NCBI GenBank assembly: GCA_039654915.1
Contig: CM077599.1
Span: 26,039,501 to 26,103,500 of the forward strand
DNA from: Aquilaria yunnanensis
Lineage: Eukaryota > Streptophyta > Magnoliopsida > Malvales > Thymelaeaceae
Direction of reading: 5' to 3'
DNA length: 64,000 nucleotides
The translations under genes were made by a program, and so were the position numbers. The notes beneath the pieces are model-generated. The model worked only from the letters and a program-made list of their open reading frames with translations, ran no database searches and was not told the DNA's origin. Shown piece by piece: positions 1 to 12,045 of the stretch (positions are counted from its first letter, which is position 1; each line of letters starts with the position of its first letter).

Positions 1-960
1 ATATCTATAACAACACCAAAACTTAATTAAATTGCATCCATAACCAGTTTATAAAAATATTCAACATAATATACAAAAAAATCAGCATTTAAATACATGT
101 ACTTAAACACATTTAAAAGAGTTTAACATACTGTTACCATCTTTTTCAGTATCAAAACCTGAAATATGTTGATTTCATAAATTTCCAGTCAGTCTAGGAA
201 GCGAAGTGATTCAAGTGAATATGGAGAAATTTCATAAATAATCTCTTAACTTCCATATTATTTCAATTTGAGACATCAGTTTAAAGGTTTAATATAAAAA
301 CACAAGATGGATATCATAATTCTTCAAATATATATATACGTATTAGTAATATTATAATTTTTATTATATAATTATATATATACCTCAGGTTTGGTTCTAC
401 CTCAGGTTAGACTGGTTCTATATAGAACCAAAACCAATCAAAAAATCATTGGTTCTTTTATATATGTAACCAACTTACGAACCATGGTCCATTTTTACCC
501 AATCCAACTCAATGAAGGGGGTTCGGGTTGGCTTTTAGATTTACCCAATCTATACTCACCCCTGCTAGAAACACTGGCAAGAAAAAGGGGGAAAAAAAAG
601 GAAATTTGTTCTTCCAACTGGATAAAATCCTGGACTTGCAAATGACAGCAGGTAAAGCCGTGTTCCAGGTGAAGGTCGTAAGATCAGGTGCTTGGTGCTG
701 CTACTTGGCTGCAACTTGACCATCGGCTACGTGAACTAAAATGACCAGCCTGCCCACCCTCACGAAGTGGGGAATTTTCGGAGACCTAGAGGGCATTAAA
801 GTCCTCTTAAAAAGTGCAGAAAAGATCTGCACTTTCCCTGATTGTCATATTAAATTTCTCTTTCTCGGCTTCAGATAAAGCCGTCGAGACCAGAACTCCA
901 GTCTGAACTACTACTAGAATGTTTTGATAGATTTTAATCTTAGGCTTGGCTGTTCTGTCG
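1..960. other. AT-rich upstream region, no gene seen
   Basis: No convincing coding sequence is visible here. The first 380 bases are very AT-rich. From about 720 to 960 the composition becomes more balanced, and this is the likely promoter and 5' UTR of the DUF1279 gene that starts at 968. No TATA element could be assigned with confidence. Confidence 0.5.
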
Positions 961-967
961 GAAATCA

Positions 968-2218
968 ATGGCGACCACTATTGTAATATCGTCCTCTCTG
1001 TTCAATAATGGCAGCAGCAACTCCAAGCTCTGCTGCTTTGCCTTTGCCTCGCCGCGGACTCCCGCAAAACCCGCCTTCACGAGCTTCAAGACCATCAGAG
1101 CTATTAAAGAGAAAGCAGAGGATATTGAAACCTCTTCTTCTTCTTCTTCTTCTTCTTCTTCTTCTTCGGCAGAGGATGTTACTAGGAAGTATGGCCTTGA
1201 AGCTGGCCTCTGGAAGGTACCGAATTTCATCTGTAATGCCTAACTTGTCTTTGCCTGGGTTCATTTTTCGTATCAGTTGCTAGTGGTACAATGAAGCATT
1301 TCAATGAGTTAAGTTCATGGTAATTTAATTGGACTGGAATTTGTGGCTCAAGACCGATTTATTGAGTTGCCTTTTGGGAAGCACAAAATTAAGTCCTCAA
1401 GCTTATATTTCTTGATGACATTTCTGAATGCATAAACAATTGATTGGCTGGAAATTCAGGAGCAAGCGATCATATAAAATTTTGTTTGTGGCCAACAGAT
1501 ATTCAGCTCAAAGAAGGAAGAAAAGGAACAAGGGGAGAACAAGAAATCAAAGGGTGATCAGGCTAAGGAGTTGCTGGCTAAGTATGGGGGAGCTTATTTG
1601 GCCACCTCAATCACCCTCTCTCTTATCTCCTTCTCATTCTGCTATGCTCTAATAAGCGCAGGAGTAGATGTTCCAGCATTGCTGCAGAAGGTAAGAAGCC
1701 CCTTCCATGAATTCCGAAATCTATGGTCCTCGTTGGCAATAGCTTTAGTATAACTAGAAATAGTAAAGTCCCCCATTTTCTATCCATTTTCTATCAGCTT
1801 AGCGATTAGTTTTAGAGTTTTTAAAAAGCTAACTTGGAAGTTTTTAACTTTTTGTTTCAGCGTTTCAATCTCCACTGTTAATAAATTATTCAAAACTTAA
1901 ACGCGAACCTGGAATGTAAGATTTGAGTAAAGGGCCACCATAGGTGCTAATTATTGATGCCGGTTATGCATTGCTGTTGCCGGAACGAGCACTTTAACGT
2001 GATCCACTTCGTGCTTTTGAGCATCGCCTAATCAGTGATCATCTCATTCTATCCTCCAGGTGGGCATTTCTACTAATGATACGGGAGAGAAAGTGGGAAC
2101 GTTTGCTTTGGCGTATGCTGCACACAAGGCTGCCTCTCCAATAAGGTTCCCCCCAACAGTGGCTCTAACTCCCATCGTTGCTGGTTGGATAGGAAAGACA
2201 GTTGATAAACAGAAGTAG
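968..2218 (+). CDS. Plastid-targeted DUF1279 (FAM210-like) membrane protein
   Basis: Three exons, 968-1216, 1499-1690 and 2060-2218, join in phase 0 with GT-AG introns and give about 199 residues. The first 50 or so residues are rich in Ser, Ala, Lys and Arg with few acidic residues, as in a chloroplast transit peptide. Residues 56-67 are twelve consecutive serines from a TCT repeat. A charged Lys/Glu stretch then precedes the DUF1279 region (about 108-190), which holds one clear hydrophobic segment at about 114-138 (ATSITLSLISFSFCYALISA). The last exon carries the conserved KAASPIRFPPTVALTP stretch. DUF1279 is known from FAM210 proteins of mitochondria and from plant plastid proteins, and no enzyme activity is established. 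The start is the first ATG giving a transit-like N-terminus. The gene converges on the E2F gene downstream. Confidence 0.85.
1133..1168 (+). repeat. Coding TCT microsatellite (poly-Ser)
   Basis: Eleven TCT codons plus one TCG encode residues 56-67 of the DUF1279 protein. The reverse strand reads as a false poly-Glu ORF. Slippage here changes length in frame, just after the probable transit peptide. Confidence 0.9.
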
Positions 2219-2923
2219 ATCAGCAGAGGGATACGGCTGCTTGTGTATTTAGTGTACTTGTAGTCGCACATCATTTTTGCAGTATAATGTAACATGTTGC
2301 AGGATAAAGTGTACTTCCTTGTAGATTGTTATCTGACTAGATCATTTTTTTCCATGTAAACATAAGTTAATGCTCTCCGATAAATCGTTGAATCACCTAG
2401 AAGAATGATGTTTTATTGTAACCTTGCAGCTTTCATTATACTAACCTCAATACTATTTCAGCTACTTTATTGAACAGGCAGACAGTTAATGATATTACAA
2501 ACTCTTTCCCTTACAGAATTATCCAAAAATAACTCAGTTTGGTGCAGTGGTGGTACAAGATGGTACTTTTATTTCATCGACCCATTTACATGTTATATTA
2601 TAACAGCTACTTATCTGTGTACCATGCAATTGCCTTACGTAGTACAATCTCGCTGATGAAATGGATAATATACAGATCCAAATTTACAATACAACTTTCT
2701 CCGCATTCAGATCTTCAAACTGTTGGCTTGTTCTTCCAACTTCTGAACATTTAGGTCCTTGAAGGTAGAGAGCTGAGCAGGCTACTATTGAATTCTGAGA
2801 ATCACAAGAGCAACTGTAGCATGGATATGGGTATTGCTATTAACAGGCAGCAGAAAGCTGAACATTGTAGCCTCTCAGTGCAAGGAACAGCATATATTGT
2901 TTGATTCCTGGACACAAGCACAT
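2219..2923. other. Space between convergent 3' ends
   Basis: This holds the 3' UTR of the DUF1279 gene on the plus strand and that of the E2F gene on the minus strand. No further coding sequence is supported. Small ORFs here lack any recognisable domain. Confidence 0.6.
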
Positions 2924-5900
2924 TCAAATCCCAGTGGAACGAGCGGGCAGCTCTTCTGGGTTATTTGATGGTGGAGTTTGGGGCCCTGGTGTGCTAACGT
3001 TTGTCATGCTATAGTCTTCATTCATGCTCCCGAAGTCAAAATCTACTCCGGCTGTTGTTAGAATCAAGGAATTTCAGAATGATATGGACAGGTAAGCAAT
3101 TTAGAAATAGTTAGCTCCACTACAATTAAATGGATACGTTCATTTCGCCACATATCTGTAATGCTAAGGCCAACACCAGGATCTGATAAGAGCCAATAAT
3201 CAGCATCGCTCTGCACATGGAAAAGGGGAAGTGAATAAACAGACCCAGAAAATTCCCAGGCATTTTGGTTCTTGATGCAGAATCTGATTTTCTTTATCTT
3301 CAGAGTAGAACACAGCAATGAAAAAGTTGCTTGTATTCTTTGGACAATGGAAAGGCGCATTACTTCACCTTTCACTTCCTTTTTCAGAACGAATGACAGG
3401 CTAAACTTACATCCATTTCTGAAGGCACAATCTTCATTATCCCACTCATGAAGTCTTGTGAGGCATTTGCATCAGAGCACAACCTCTCCGCATCCTGCTC
3501 CAGCATCTCAATCTCCTTTCCTCTGCTTTCCTCCGTAACCATGTCAGTTGCTGTATTCTCATTCAAACCAGAAGTCGTTGCGAAGTTTGCAGGTGGCTCT
3601 ATACCATGTATCTCCTCAAATTTATCTTCAAATTGACTAAATACGAGGTAAAAGAGGGACACGTATCAAACCAGAGAGCAGACAACATTCAGAGCATAAG
3701 AATAAATCCAACAAAGGAGGAAATTGGAAACAAAAGAGCAGTCGTATTTGAAAGTCTTTAACCACTAGTCTACTACCTCACTAGGTAAACATCAATTGGA
3801 CCCATAGTGCTTCTAAGAACTATCCTATATCTCCTTTGGGGATAATCAACGGCCTGCATAACAGAGGAGTTTGTGGTTACTTTCCAAACATAAAAGCAGA
3901 ACATAAACTTGGCAACTGTCGTTGTGCCTACCTCATCAGGATCTGGGACTTCAAGAGTGGTACCATGAGGAGCTTTAATAGCTATCAATGTTTCATTCTA
4001 CAGGTGGTAGAGAATGTAGGTTAGCACCAAGCATAACATGTCCTTTGTAATTTACAGGCTTAAACACAAATGAAACCAAAGCATAGTCTTGACAATAAAC
4101 TAACCTGGAAGCAAGGTAAGCTTTTTATGTCATCTTCAGTGACAAAAAGCCACCTAAAACATGTAACGGGTAAAATGAATTTGAGTTCTCAAGTAACAGA
4201 CAAGATAGATAGTACACATCACATGTGCACTGACGTAGCCAACAAAAGATAATATTACTTCTGATTATTTTCATCTTCGCTCAGGTCCCTCAACCTTTCT
4301 TGCATTTCTCTGCAGTAATTATACAAAGTTTAGAACAGTTGAAGGAATGGGAGTAATGTGAAAGAAAAAGATAAAGCTGAATTAATAAATAGACAACCTT
4401 ATTTGCTCATCCAAGCGGCGCTCCTCCATAGAAAGGTTTTCAACATCTGCCTGGAGAGAATATTTGGAATGAAAAAGAAATAAAGTGGCGCACTTGTAGG
4501 ATACACTAGGTGTGTGATCCACCATTCAGAAACATTAATTGGTTCCAAATGGTGACATTAATTTTTTCCCATGTTATACAAAGCGCAAGCTTTCTCCACA
4601 GATATCACTGGGCATTACTGGACGATGGCAAATTAAACGACAAGGACAAAATGTATACTAGTAACAAGTTTGCCTTCACATTTTACAAAACACAAGGCCT
4701 GGAATAGGCACAATAGAAAACTCAGGCAGCCAAAAACTGCTACAGAGAACCTTAGTAGCATTTGTTCTGTTGCAATAAACGTTTGAACTAATGGGAGAGA
4801 AAGACTACCAAGTTTTATAGGGTTACAAAGTAGAAAGTAGAGAAAAAAGAAATACTAAAACCAAATAAGAAATGAAAGATGAAAGCATAATGCGCATTCA
4901 CTGGGAGCAAGTGGTGTGCCAATGAAGATTCAATCTCATGTGAAATTCTGTATTAACAAATTCAGTGCCTCACCTTGTCAATGCAGGTAAGATCGGATTG
5001 AAAGGGGAAAGGAAAGGGAAGAGATCCAGGGAAAATAAATAAAGGGAGGGGAGGGGACATAAGTTACCACTATTCTCCTCAAATCTCTCCAGTGAGAAGG
5101 AATTAGGAAACTAGTCTTTTCAAGGGAATGTGAGGGGGAAATACCCTCAGTTCCCCTTCCTCTTATTTTTCTTCTAAACAAGCAAAGGAGGAGAACTTAG
5201 TTTCCTTCCCTTCCTCTTCAACTTCATTATCCAAGTGTAGATCTCAACTAGCTAGGCTAGTTGACACGAAAATCAGGCCACCAGTGAACCCTATATGAGC
5301 TATTCTCCAAATAACTCTTACAAGGGTGCTTATTTCCCAATTCCTCCACCCACATGACCCTGGGGCTTGGTCTCAGCCCACTCCATTCTCACCTCCTACA
5401 TCTAACATGTCAATGCCCAACCCTCCATAGAGAGATTACTAAAGAAGACAAGCAGGATTCTTCTAGCAATGCAAAAACCCAGCCACAGAAGTTGAATATT
5501 TTAGAAGTTCTTTTAAATTGAAAAATTTTCAATTTTCTAATACCTGTAAAGTGGCAACACTTTCGTCAGCCTCCCCTGGTCTTGAGACATCAAGTCCCCT
5601 AGAACCAGTTTAAGAATTCAGTGACTTCTCAAGAGAGGAAGTGATAATAAAAAATCTAATATAAATGTGATAAACTTCAATTTCGAATCAGAAAGGAGGA
5701 AAATGGAAAGAAGACAGGATAAATTTCAGATAGATCAAGTTATAGGCCATACTTCCACTGGATCCTGTTCTTGAGTTTCTTTTCAATAAGATTAATTCCT
5801 TCAAGAACATTTGTAATGTCGTATATCCTCCTCTTTTGCACCTATAGCTCCAAAAAATGGGAAAAGAAAAACTATCAGGTAATAGAACACTAAACTAAAT

Positions 5901-8315
5901 GATGGTGCTGACAAGTTTATGAAAGAACACCTCTAGAGTGTCAGCGGCTTTATTTAGATCAAGAATGCCATCTTCAGCTTGTTTAATCAAATTGATGAAT
6001 TTCTTTGTCAAAAGCCCTGAGTTAATGAAAAGGCAGTTATTGATCATACGATGTGATAATTTCACTTTGTTGCCTTCATAAAACAGATCAAGCAATGCCC
6101 ACAGTGAACGCAAATCAACTAAACCTGCAGTAACTATAAACAGCAATAAACAGGAATGCGAAGTACCTAGGGAGCTGTCATAACGACAAGGTCCTGCTGG
6201 CGTTAGATTATTGACAGGTGAACCTAACAATTTTCAGAAACTGTCAGTACCAAACATATTTCCATTATGTATTTTTTTCCCTACAACCAGATTGAAACAG
6301 AAATTTTGCTAGTGTATTTGCCATATCAACCAAATATCCAATTCAGAAGATCAGGCAGAAAATCACAATGCACTTGCAGTAACAAGTTTTAAGTTAATGC
6401 TCACCAGCATTTGAAACTGGAGTTTGTGGGCCAGATTTACTGCTCTTTGTAGCTCTAGATGTTCTCTGTGCCTTTCCCCCTTTCCCTGAAACAGGGGTTT
6501 GTAGATGGCTATTCACCATTTCAGTTTGTCCAGGAGTCATAGTCCACTCACTTGATTCCACTTCTCGATCAGTTGCATCACTCTTTCTCTTCAGAGGCTG
6601 GTAGTAGAGGTTGCATTATGTTTTCAAATTGCAGTCAGAAAGGAACATAATGAACCATTACTAACACTGATACGGATATGTGAAAGTAGAAAATTTGTGA
6701 CAACCATAAACTGCATCTTGTGAAATGTGCAAGCAAGTCAAGAAAAGACCGGGTTTCAGGTTACTTAATGACAAAAGCAGTTCAAATTTACTTAACCTCT
6801 TCTGCAATTCCTACAGACAAATTTTAAATACCAATTCCTATCAGCCATTCTATTCATATTTTGGCTTTATTCTTTCCATTTGAATATAGGGTACGGAATT
6901 AAACTATAGTTCTCATAATAAGGAAACATTATTATATCTGCAAATGCAATTCATTAAAAAGGGCAGTAGTTCTTGATAGTTCCTATCTCATAGAACTTGA
7001 ACACTCAACATCCTCCTGCACAATAATCCAACTTTCCAGTTCTCCCAAAGGTTACGTAACTTGCTTTACTCTCTATCAAAACCAATCCAAATCCATTTAC
7101 CTTGGAAGATTTAATAGATCTATAACAATGGACTTCAGATAAAAAGCCAATCACATGGAAAAGCAACATGACTTGTGATTTGGCCAGCGTCTATGTTTCT
7201 TCACTTCAGCATAGAGCTTCAGTGAGTCGAAATACAAATCACATGATCAAATTATGCTCTTTCCTACAACACATTAAAGTAACTGAACATGGTGACATAA
7301 ATCTACCAGCCGCTAATAACGCATGACTACACCTTTCTACCAATTAGTACTTCTCAATGTGTCTCATACAAATTCTATAAATTGATCAACAGGAGAACTA
7401 AGTGACTCCACACAAGCTCCCAGTTTATTGGAGGTCAAGGTTCTGCATCAGACAGGTCAGCAACAGCATTCTGGAGAGACCAAACGACACACAACTTCGT
7501 TTACTCATAAAATCCTAACCACCAAAAAGCTGGACGCGTTTTAGACTTTTCAGAACATGGTTAGCTAAATCTAGCAGAGGGTACAAGAGAAATCAGAAGA
7601 CTGGAGTCAGTTTACTGAAGTGAACTCGTATTTTGTGACAGACTTCCTAATAAAATTTGCCGTGAAGCCCCAGACTCCGAATCATAATACAGTGATCATC
7701 AAATGTATGTCTACCCAAGAACGCAGCTGTCGATTGATCTTCCTGAAATATACCTGTCAAGCATCACTTCTCCATATCGTCCACGCAAAAATGGATAAAA
7801 CACAAAGCAAGCCCTGAAAATTCTCTTTGACTAACATGTAGAGGAAAACCCAAACAAAATCCCTAACAACGCACCAAACAATCTCAATCAGATAGTTAAA
7901 ACCAAAATCTTAATTAATAATTTCTCCATGTTCTCATCACAACCATCCGAACCGAACTTCAAACAAAACACCCAAATGAGAAACCCTTTAGATCTCAGTA
8001 AAATTCCATGGTCCCCTAAATAAATCAAGTGAGAAGTCCTCGGCACAGAGAACTTCATAGATAAAACGAAAATATTAAAAAAAAAAAAGTAAAGAAAGTC
8101 GAAACACCAAGCAAACTTACTGGCGACTTGACAACAACCGCCTCGGCTTCATGATCGGCGGGTCGGCGTGGCTCGGGCGAGACAAGGCGGTGGTAGTCGC
8201 CGCCGGGAGCCAGAAACGGCGGCTTCGTAGAGAAGGGAAGCTGCCGTTTCAAAGACTGCTGATTCACTTGCTGCATGGTCTCACTCAACTGGTTCGGAGC
8301 AGGAGAATTCGACAT
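2924..8315 (-). CDS. E2F transcription factor (typical plant E2F)
   Basis: Fourteen exons on the minus strand: 8315-8121, 6597-6405, 6223-6167, 6016-5931, 5841-5753, 5598-5544, 4450-4398, 4309-4259, 4153-4105, 3997-3932, 3853-3777, 3636-3411, 3210-3138, 3051-2924. All junctions keep frame and give about 465 residues, the usual plant E2FA/E2FB length. Residues 149-210 form the winged-helix DNA-binding domain, with the signature [12 protein letters not shown] at 181-192. A coiled coil and marked box for DP pairing follow (about 213-325). The C-terminus has the Rb-binding motif [18 protein letters not shown] at 403-420. Such factors with DP partners bind TTTSSCGC sites to activate S-phase genes and are held by retinoblastoma-related protein. 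The start is the only ATG upstream that keeps the conserved N-terminus. Which plant E2F paralogue this is cannot be decided here. Intron 1 is about 1.5 kb. Confidence 0.93.
6598..8120 (-). other. First intron of the E2F gene
   Basis: This 1.5-kb intron separates the proline-rich N-terminal exon from the rest. It is bounded by a GTAAGT donor and an AG acceptor. No coding exon, transposon end or RNA gene was recognised inside it. Confidence 0.75.
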
Positions 8316-8578
8316 CAAAATTTGGGAAAAACACAGGAAAGAAAGTTGTACTTTGGGTTTTTCTGTTCGGGTTCAACGGCGATGATGGATTGAAGAAATT
8401 CGGGTGATAACCAAAAAGGGGCTTGCGATGGTGATCGGAAGGCAGATCTGGTGGTTTTGGGAAGAAGGAAAATGGAAAAAAGCGGGAGCGAGAAAATGAG
8501 CAGAAAACGAGGGAAAGAAGGTGAGGGAGGGAGAGGGGAGGGAACTTTGGTTCGGATATTGATATGGAGGGAACATTA

Positions 8579-9005
8579 CTTCCTCACTAAAAACTATTAT
8601 GAAAATTAGTACTAGTAAAATATATTTCAAAGAAAATGGTAATGAAAACATATTTTATCAAAAGATTTCTTCAAATCTTATAAAATGAGATTTTCCATAA
8701 TTCTCAAGTAATCTGTCCCAAAAATGTAACATGTCCTTAAAAAGGTTGAACTGTTTTCGCTTTTTTAAAAATTTAATATTCAATTTACTTTATTATTTTT
8801 ATTTCAACTCTTTTTGAACAAAACCAAAAAAAATAATAAATTTTTTCCTTAGTTCTCTTTTAAATTTTTTCTACACAAAACTCAAATATAAATTGTTTTG
8901 TTTGGACTTTAGTTTCAAGGTAAAAATAATAAAAATATCATAAATTATATATACCTTGATTTTTGCGCCTAAAAAAGTATTTCATCTATTATAAAAGAGA
9001 GGAAG
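8579..9005. mobile_element. Probable Stowaway-like MITE upstream of E2F
   Basis: The left end after TA reads CTTCCTCACTAAAAACTATT. The right end in reverse complement reads CTTCCTCTCTTTTATAATAG. Both are flanked by TA (8577-8578 and 9006-9007), as expected for Tc1/mariner-type MITEs. It lies about 260 bp upstream of the E2F start codon. The ends match imperfectly, so the call is moderate. Confidence 0.5.
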
Positions 9006-9007
9006 TA

Positions 9008-9907
9008 TACTCCCTCCGTTCCATATTTTGTGATACATTCCACTTTTTTTTTACTTAAGTTTGACTTAATTTATTTATATTATTATTTGCTAAAAGAATT
9101 TAGAAAATATTATATGTCTTTATTCATCATTTGTATATAAAATTTTTACATTTATATACTAAAATATTAAAGATAAAAAATTATAAATTAATTGTTATGA
9201 ATAATGAATTATGCAAAAAACTTGAAACAGAGATAGCATATTGTTGGGTCATGCTTTATTGCAAGAATTTTTTAATGAACATTAAAAAAATCTCACAACT
9301 AAAGGAACTAAGTTTTTTGGCGTCCCTAAAATATAACATGTGACTAAATGTTTAGTAGAGAAAACTTGGGAAATGAAAAATGGTGACTTTAATACAGCTA
9401 AATTGATTTCTAAATAATGAGTTGTTTAATGTATCATTTGCAATGTTATTAATTTTCCACTTAATTCGTACATCAATTGAAACTTTACATCAAGAAATTC
9501 AAAAAATAATTTAAAAAAATAAATATGTTTATTAAAATTTCCTTGTTTTAGCTTAGATACAATAAAACTCATAAAACATTAGTTACTATTTTGACTGCTA
9601 AATAAATAAAATGTAACTTATAAATAAAATTAGTGCTTGAAAAAAAAATTAATATAATTAAAAATAGTGACTTTCTATCTTATTAAAATTCCCGCCATTG
9701 TAAGGGAAATTAGACTGACCAAGCATCCACTCTTAAACATTCTTAAAGCGTTAAATTTTGCCGTTCTGTAAGCTCATTTTTCTATTGCAGTTGGAATTAT
9801 TTTTGATTAATTGTATGAAAGAATATTATTTCACTTCGGATCAAAATTCCAAGAAATAAAATAACGGTCATGAAGATTTTTACTTGATAATGACCTTCAT
9901 GTGGGTG

Positions 9908-9909
<2 letters not shown>
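9008..9909. other. AT-rich region with a Stowaway-type left end
   Basis: At 9008 the sequence reads CTCCCTCCGTTCC, the classic Stowaway left terminus, directly after the TA of the preceding MITE. No matching right terminus was found, so this copy is truncated or very diverged. The rest is AT-rich with no gene. A block near 9,175-9,205 resembles one near 45,490-45,520. Confidence 0.4.

Positions 9910-9965
<56 letters not shown>
9910..9965. repeat. (TA)28 microsatellite
   Basis: An uninterrupted TA dinucleotide run of 56 bp. The long Ile/Tyr ORF on the minus strand comes only from this repeat. Confidence 0.95.
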
Positions 9966-9967
<2 letters not shown>

Positions 9968-10901
9968 TAAAAGATAATTTATCGACAAGATGTTGACAAA
10001 ATCAAGATCAAGGTCATACAGTTATCGAAATAATAAGAAGGTGAATCCTTCCAGGATGTGGAGACGAAAATTCAGAGAGAAAAGAAACGAAGGTTCGAAT
10101 CGGGAACTCGCGCCTTTCTGCCAACAACGATAAAGTGGGTGATTATTTGGCGCGCAGTATCTTCTCAGGAAAAACCAAAACCCTACCCACCACCAACAGC
10201 TGCCACGTTGCTTGTTTTTGTTTCGTCGGCAACCCGAAGCGTTTACTTTTCTTCTCTCTGATTCCACTCCAACTGGATCTGCTCACCATACATGGGCCTT
10301 TTAATGGGCCGGGCCCTTTTCTCTGTTTTTTCTTTTGTTTTTCTTTTCCTCCAACTTTTTCTCCAAGCAAGATAACTTGCACATAACAACCCATTCCCCT
10401 ACATTTCAAGGATCTATGCAACCATAAATTTACGAAAATAAGGGCAACCATCAAACGGTAACCAGCCTTAAGGGATATAAACTAATCCAAACAAGATCAG
10501 CCCAACCCCAGTCGAGCTAGATCTTCTGCAAGAGAGCGAGGGGAAAATGATAGGAAGCCTGGGAAAGAAACTGAAGCAACATCCTCCTGTCAAGGGACGG
10601 TCAGTCATTCATTTCATCTATATATACTGGGTAACGGGGGAGTAAGCATCACATACATGACAGTTGCTTCTAAGTTCTGCAGCAAAGTCATCTAGCCAAA
10701 TTGATCCTAGCTTCTGTTATGTATTTTTACAACCATTTATCCATCACCTTTCGTTGTCTAGAAAGAAAGTGACTAATAAAACAGCAGTTACAAGTAGCAA
10801 TGAGTTAATCAAAGCTGAAGAATCTGGTATCTCGCTTATGCATCTTCTGGAAAATGTCGTTAAAGTTACCTCAATGGAATCGAAGAGGCAAGACTGCACT
10901 C
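9966..10901. other. Intergenic region, partly 3' UTR of the next gene
   Basis: About 10,050-10,400 is less AT-rich than its surroundings and has overlapping ORFs in both directions, none with a known domain. A TTTGGCGC motif (the E2F-site consensus) occurs at 10,146-10,153. The part next to 10,901 is likely the 3' UTR of the small minus-strand gene. Confidence 0.4.
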
Positions 10902-11138
10902 TTATTTAAACAGGTGAGCCAGATCTGGATCATCCAGGTCCACATCTAACCAGCCATTCATTCTCATGTACTCAATGTAATGATCTGGTGGTTTAATTGC
11001 ACGAGGGTTTTTTGGTTTAAACCCATGAACCCTGTGAAGATCCCGAGCAAGCCACCGAACATAAGCTTGGTCCACAGGAGGCACAACTTGCAGGAGAATC
11101 CCCTCACGTTGTTGCTCCTTGACAGGCTGATTTCCCAT
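10902..11138 (-). CDS. Small conserved plant protein, 78 aa, function unknown
   Basis: The ORF begins at an ATG at 11138 and ends at a TAA at 10902, giving 78 residues with no intron in the coding part. The sequence is rich in Pro, Asp and Arg and has compact motifs such as RWLARDLHRVHGFKPKNPRA and NGWLDVDLDDPDLAHLFK. It has no signal peptide or membrane segment. The composition and even spacing of charged residues look like a constrained small protein rather than a chance ORF. I believe close homologues are widespread in plants, but I cannot name the family with certainty. An AG just upstream of the ATG suggests a 5' UTR intron, with the untranslated first exon near 11,937-12,040. Confidence 0.7.
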   Translation of the reverse strand: MGNQPVKEQQREGILLQVVPPVDQAYVRWLARDLHRVHGFKPKNPRAIKPPDHYIEYMRMNGWLDVDLDDPDLAHLFK

Positions 11139-11422
11139 TTTAATTTGACCTAGCAACCTTCAAATAAGCAATAACAATAGCCAAGGCACCATTAGATTCC
11201 ATCCATTATCATAAGCATGCACCTATAGAGATTTTAAATACCATATATAAAGAGAGAGAGAGAGGTACTTAATTATGCCCCTATATGGATCACATTTTAA
11301 AAAGCATTTGGTTTCAGGGGAATCAGTAGCAACCACAGAGATGTAGGTACGCAAGACTGTCAACGACTAAACTTTTCTACTAAACTCTTTATTTCAGTAC
11401 AACATCTTGATTTTTTGTTTTG

Positions 11423-11457
<35 letters not shown>

Positions 11458-12045
11458 GGGGTTGCTGTGTTTCAGAAAAATGGATAACGAAGAAATATCA
11501 TTTAAGCTGTATTAGGGAAAATCAAATCAACTTTTGAGAAAACTTGAACACAAACACAGGACTAATGTTGTGCTTGTGGTGGAGAAAACAGTGTGCTTCA
11601 AGCAAAGCTGGTCACATTGTAGATGGAGCCTATATATAAATTCCCCAATCCAGATCATAAAGTTCTTTGAACAAGTAGACCAGCCAAACACACAGTTGAC
11701 GTTGCATCTCTATCATGGGCATGTGAATTAAGTGAAATGGCGTGCTTCTCGAACCAGACTAGCAACTAGTGACACCTGCGCAGACGCAGATGCCACACAA
11801 GGCAACGATTCAAACCCTAAAAATACTAGATTAGAGTACTAGCTTAGGGGCAAGCCAATCCAAAAAATGTGAAGAAATTAACCGACGGTAAACGAATGTT
11901 AGTAAACAAAATTCGGCGCTCGGAGACAACCTCACCAGATGGGCCGGGGGCGGGGGTTATCTGCTCGCTGGAACGTTGCTCCGATACGTTCGAAACGTCT
12001 GGATGAAGAGCATCTTAGAAGAGGACCGGAGGGGAGAATGGAGAT
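11139..12045 (-). other. Probable 5' UTR intron and leader exon of the 78-aa gene
   Basis: A candidate donor (CTG followed by GTGAGG on the minus strand) lies at about 11,936, and an acceptor AG lies just before the coding ATG. The proposed leader exon is GC-rich and has a short upstream ORF. The intron holds a long poly-G tract and no other feature. Confidence 0.45.
11424..11455 (+). repeat. Poly-G homopolymer, 32 bp
   Basis: Thirty-two consecutive G bases inside the proposed 5' UTR intron of the 78-aa gene. A run this long is rare in plant genomes. It may form a G-quadruplex, or it may be partly an assembly or sequencing artefact. Confidence 0.85.

Noticed and set aside
940..1264. Minus-strand poly-Glu and poly-Arg ORFs
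   Set aside because: They are the reverse complement of the TCT repeat in exon 1 of the DUF1279 gene and have no other support.
9797..9988. Ile/Tyr-repeat ORF
   Set aside because: It is a translation of the (TA)n microsatellite.
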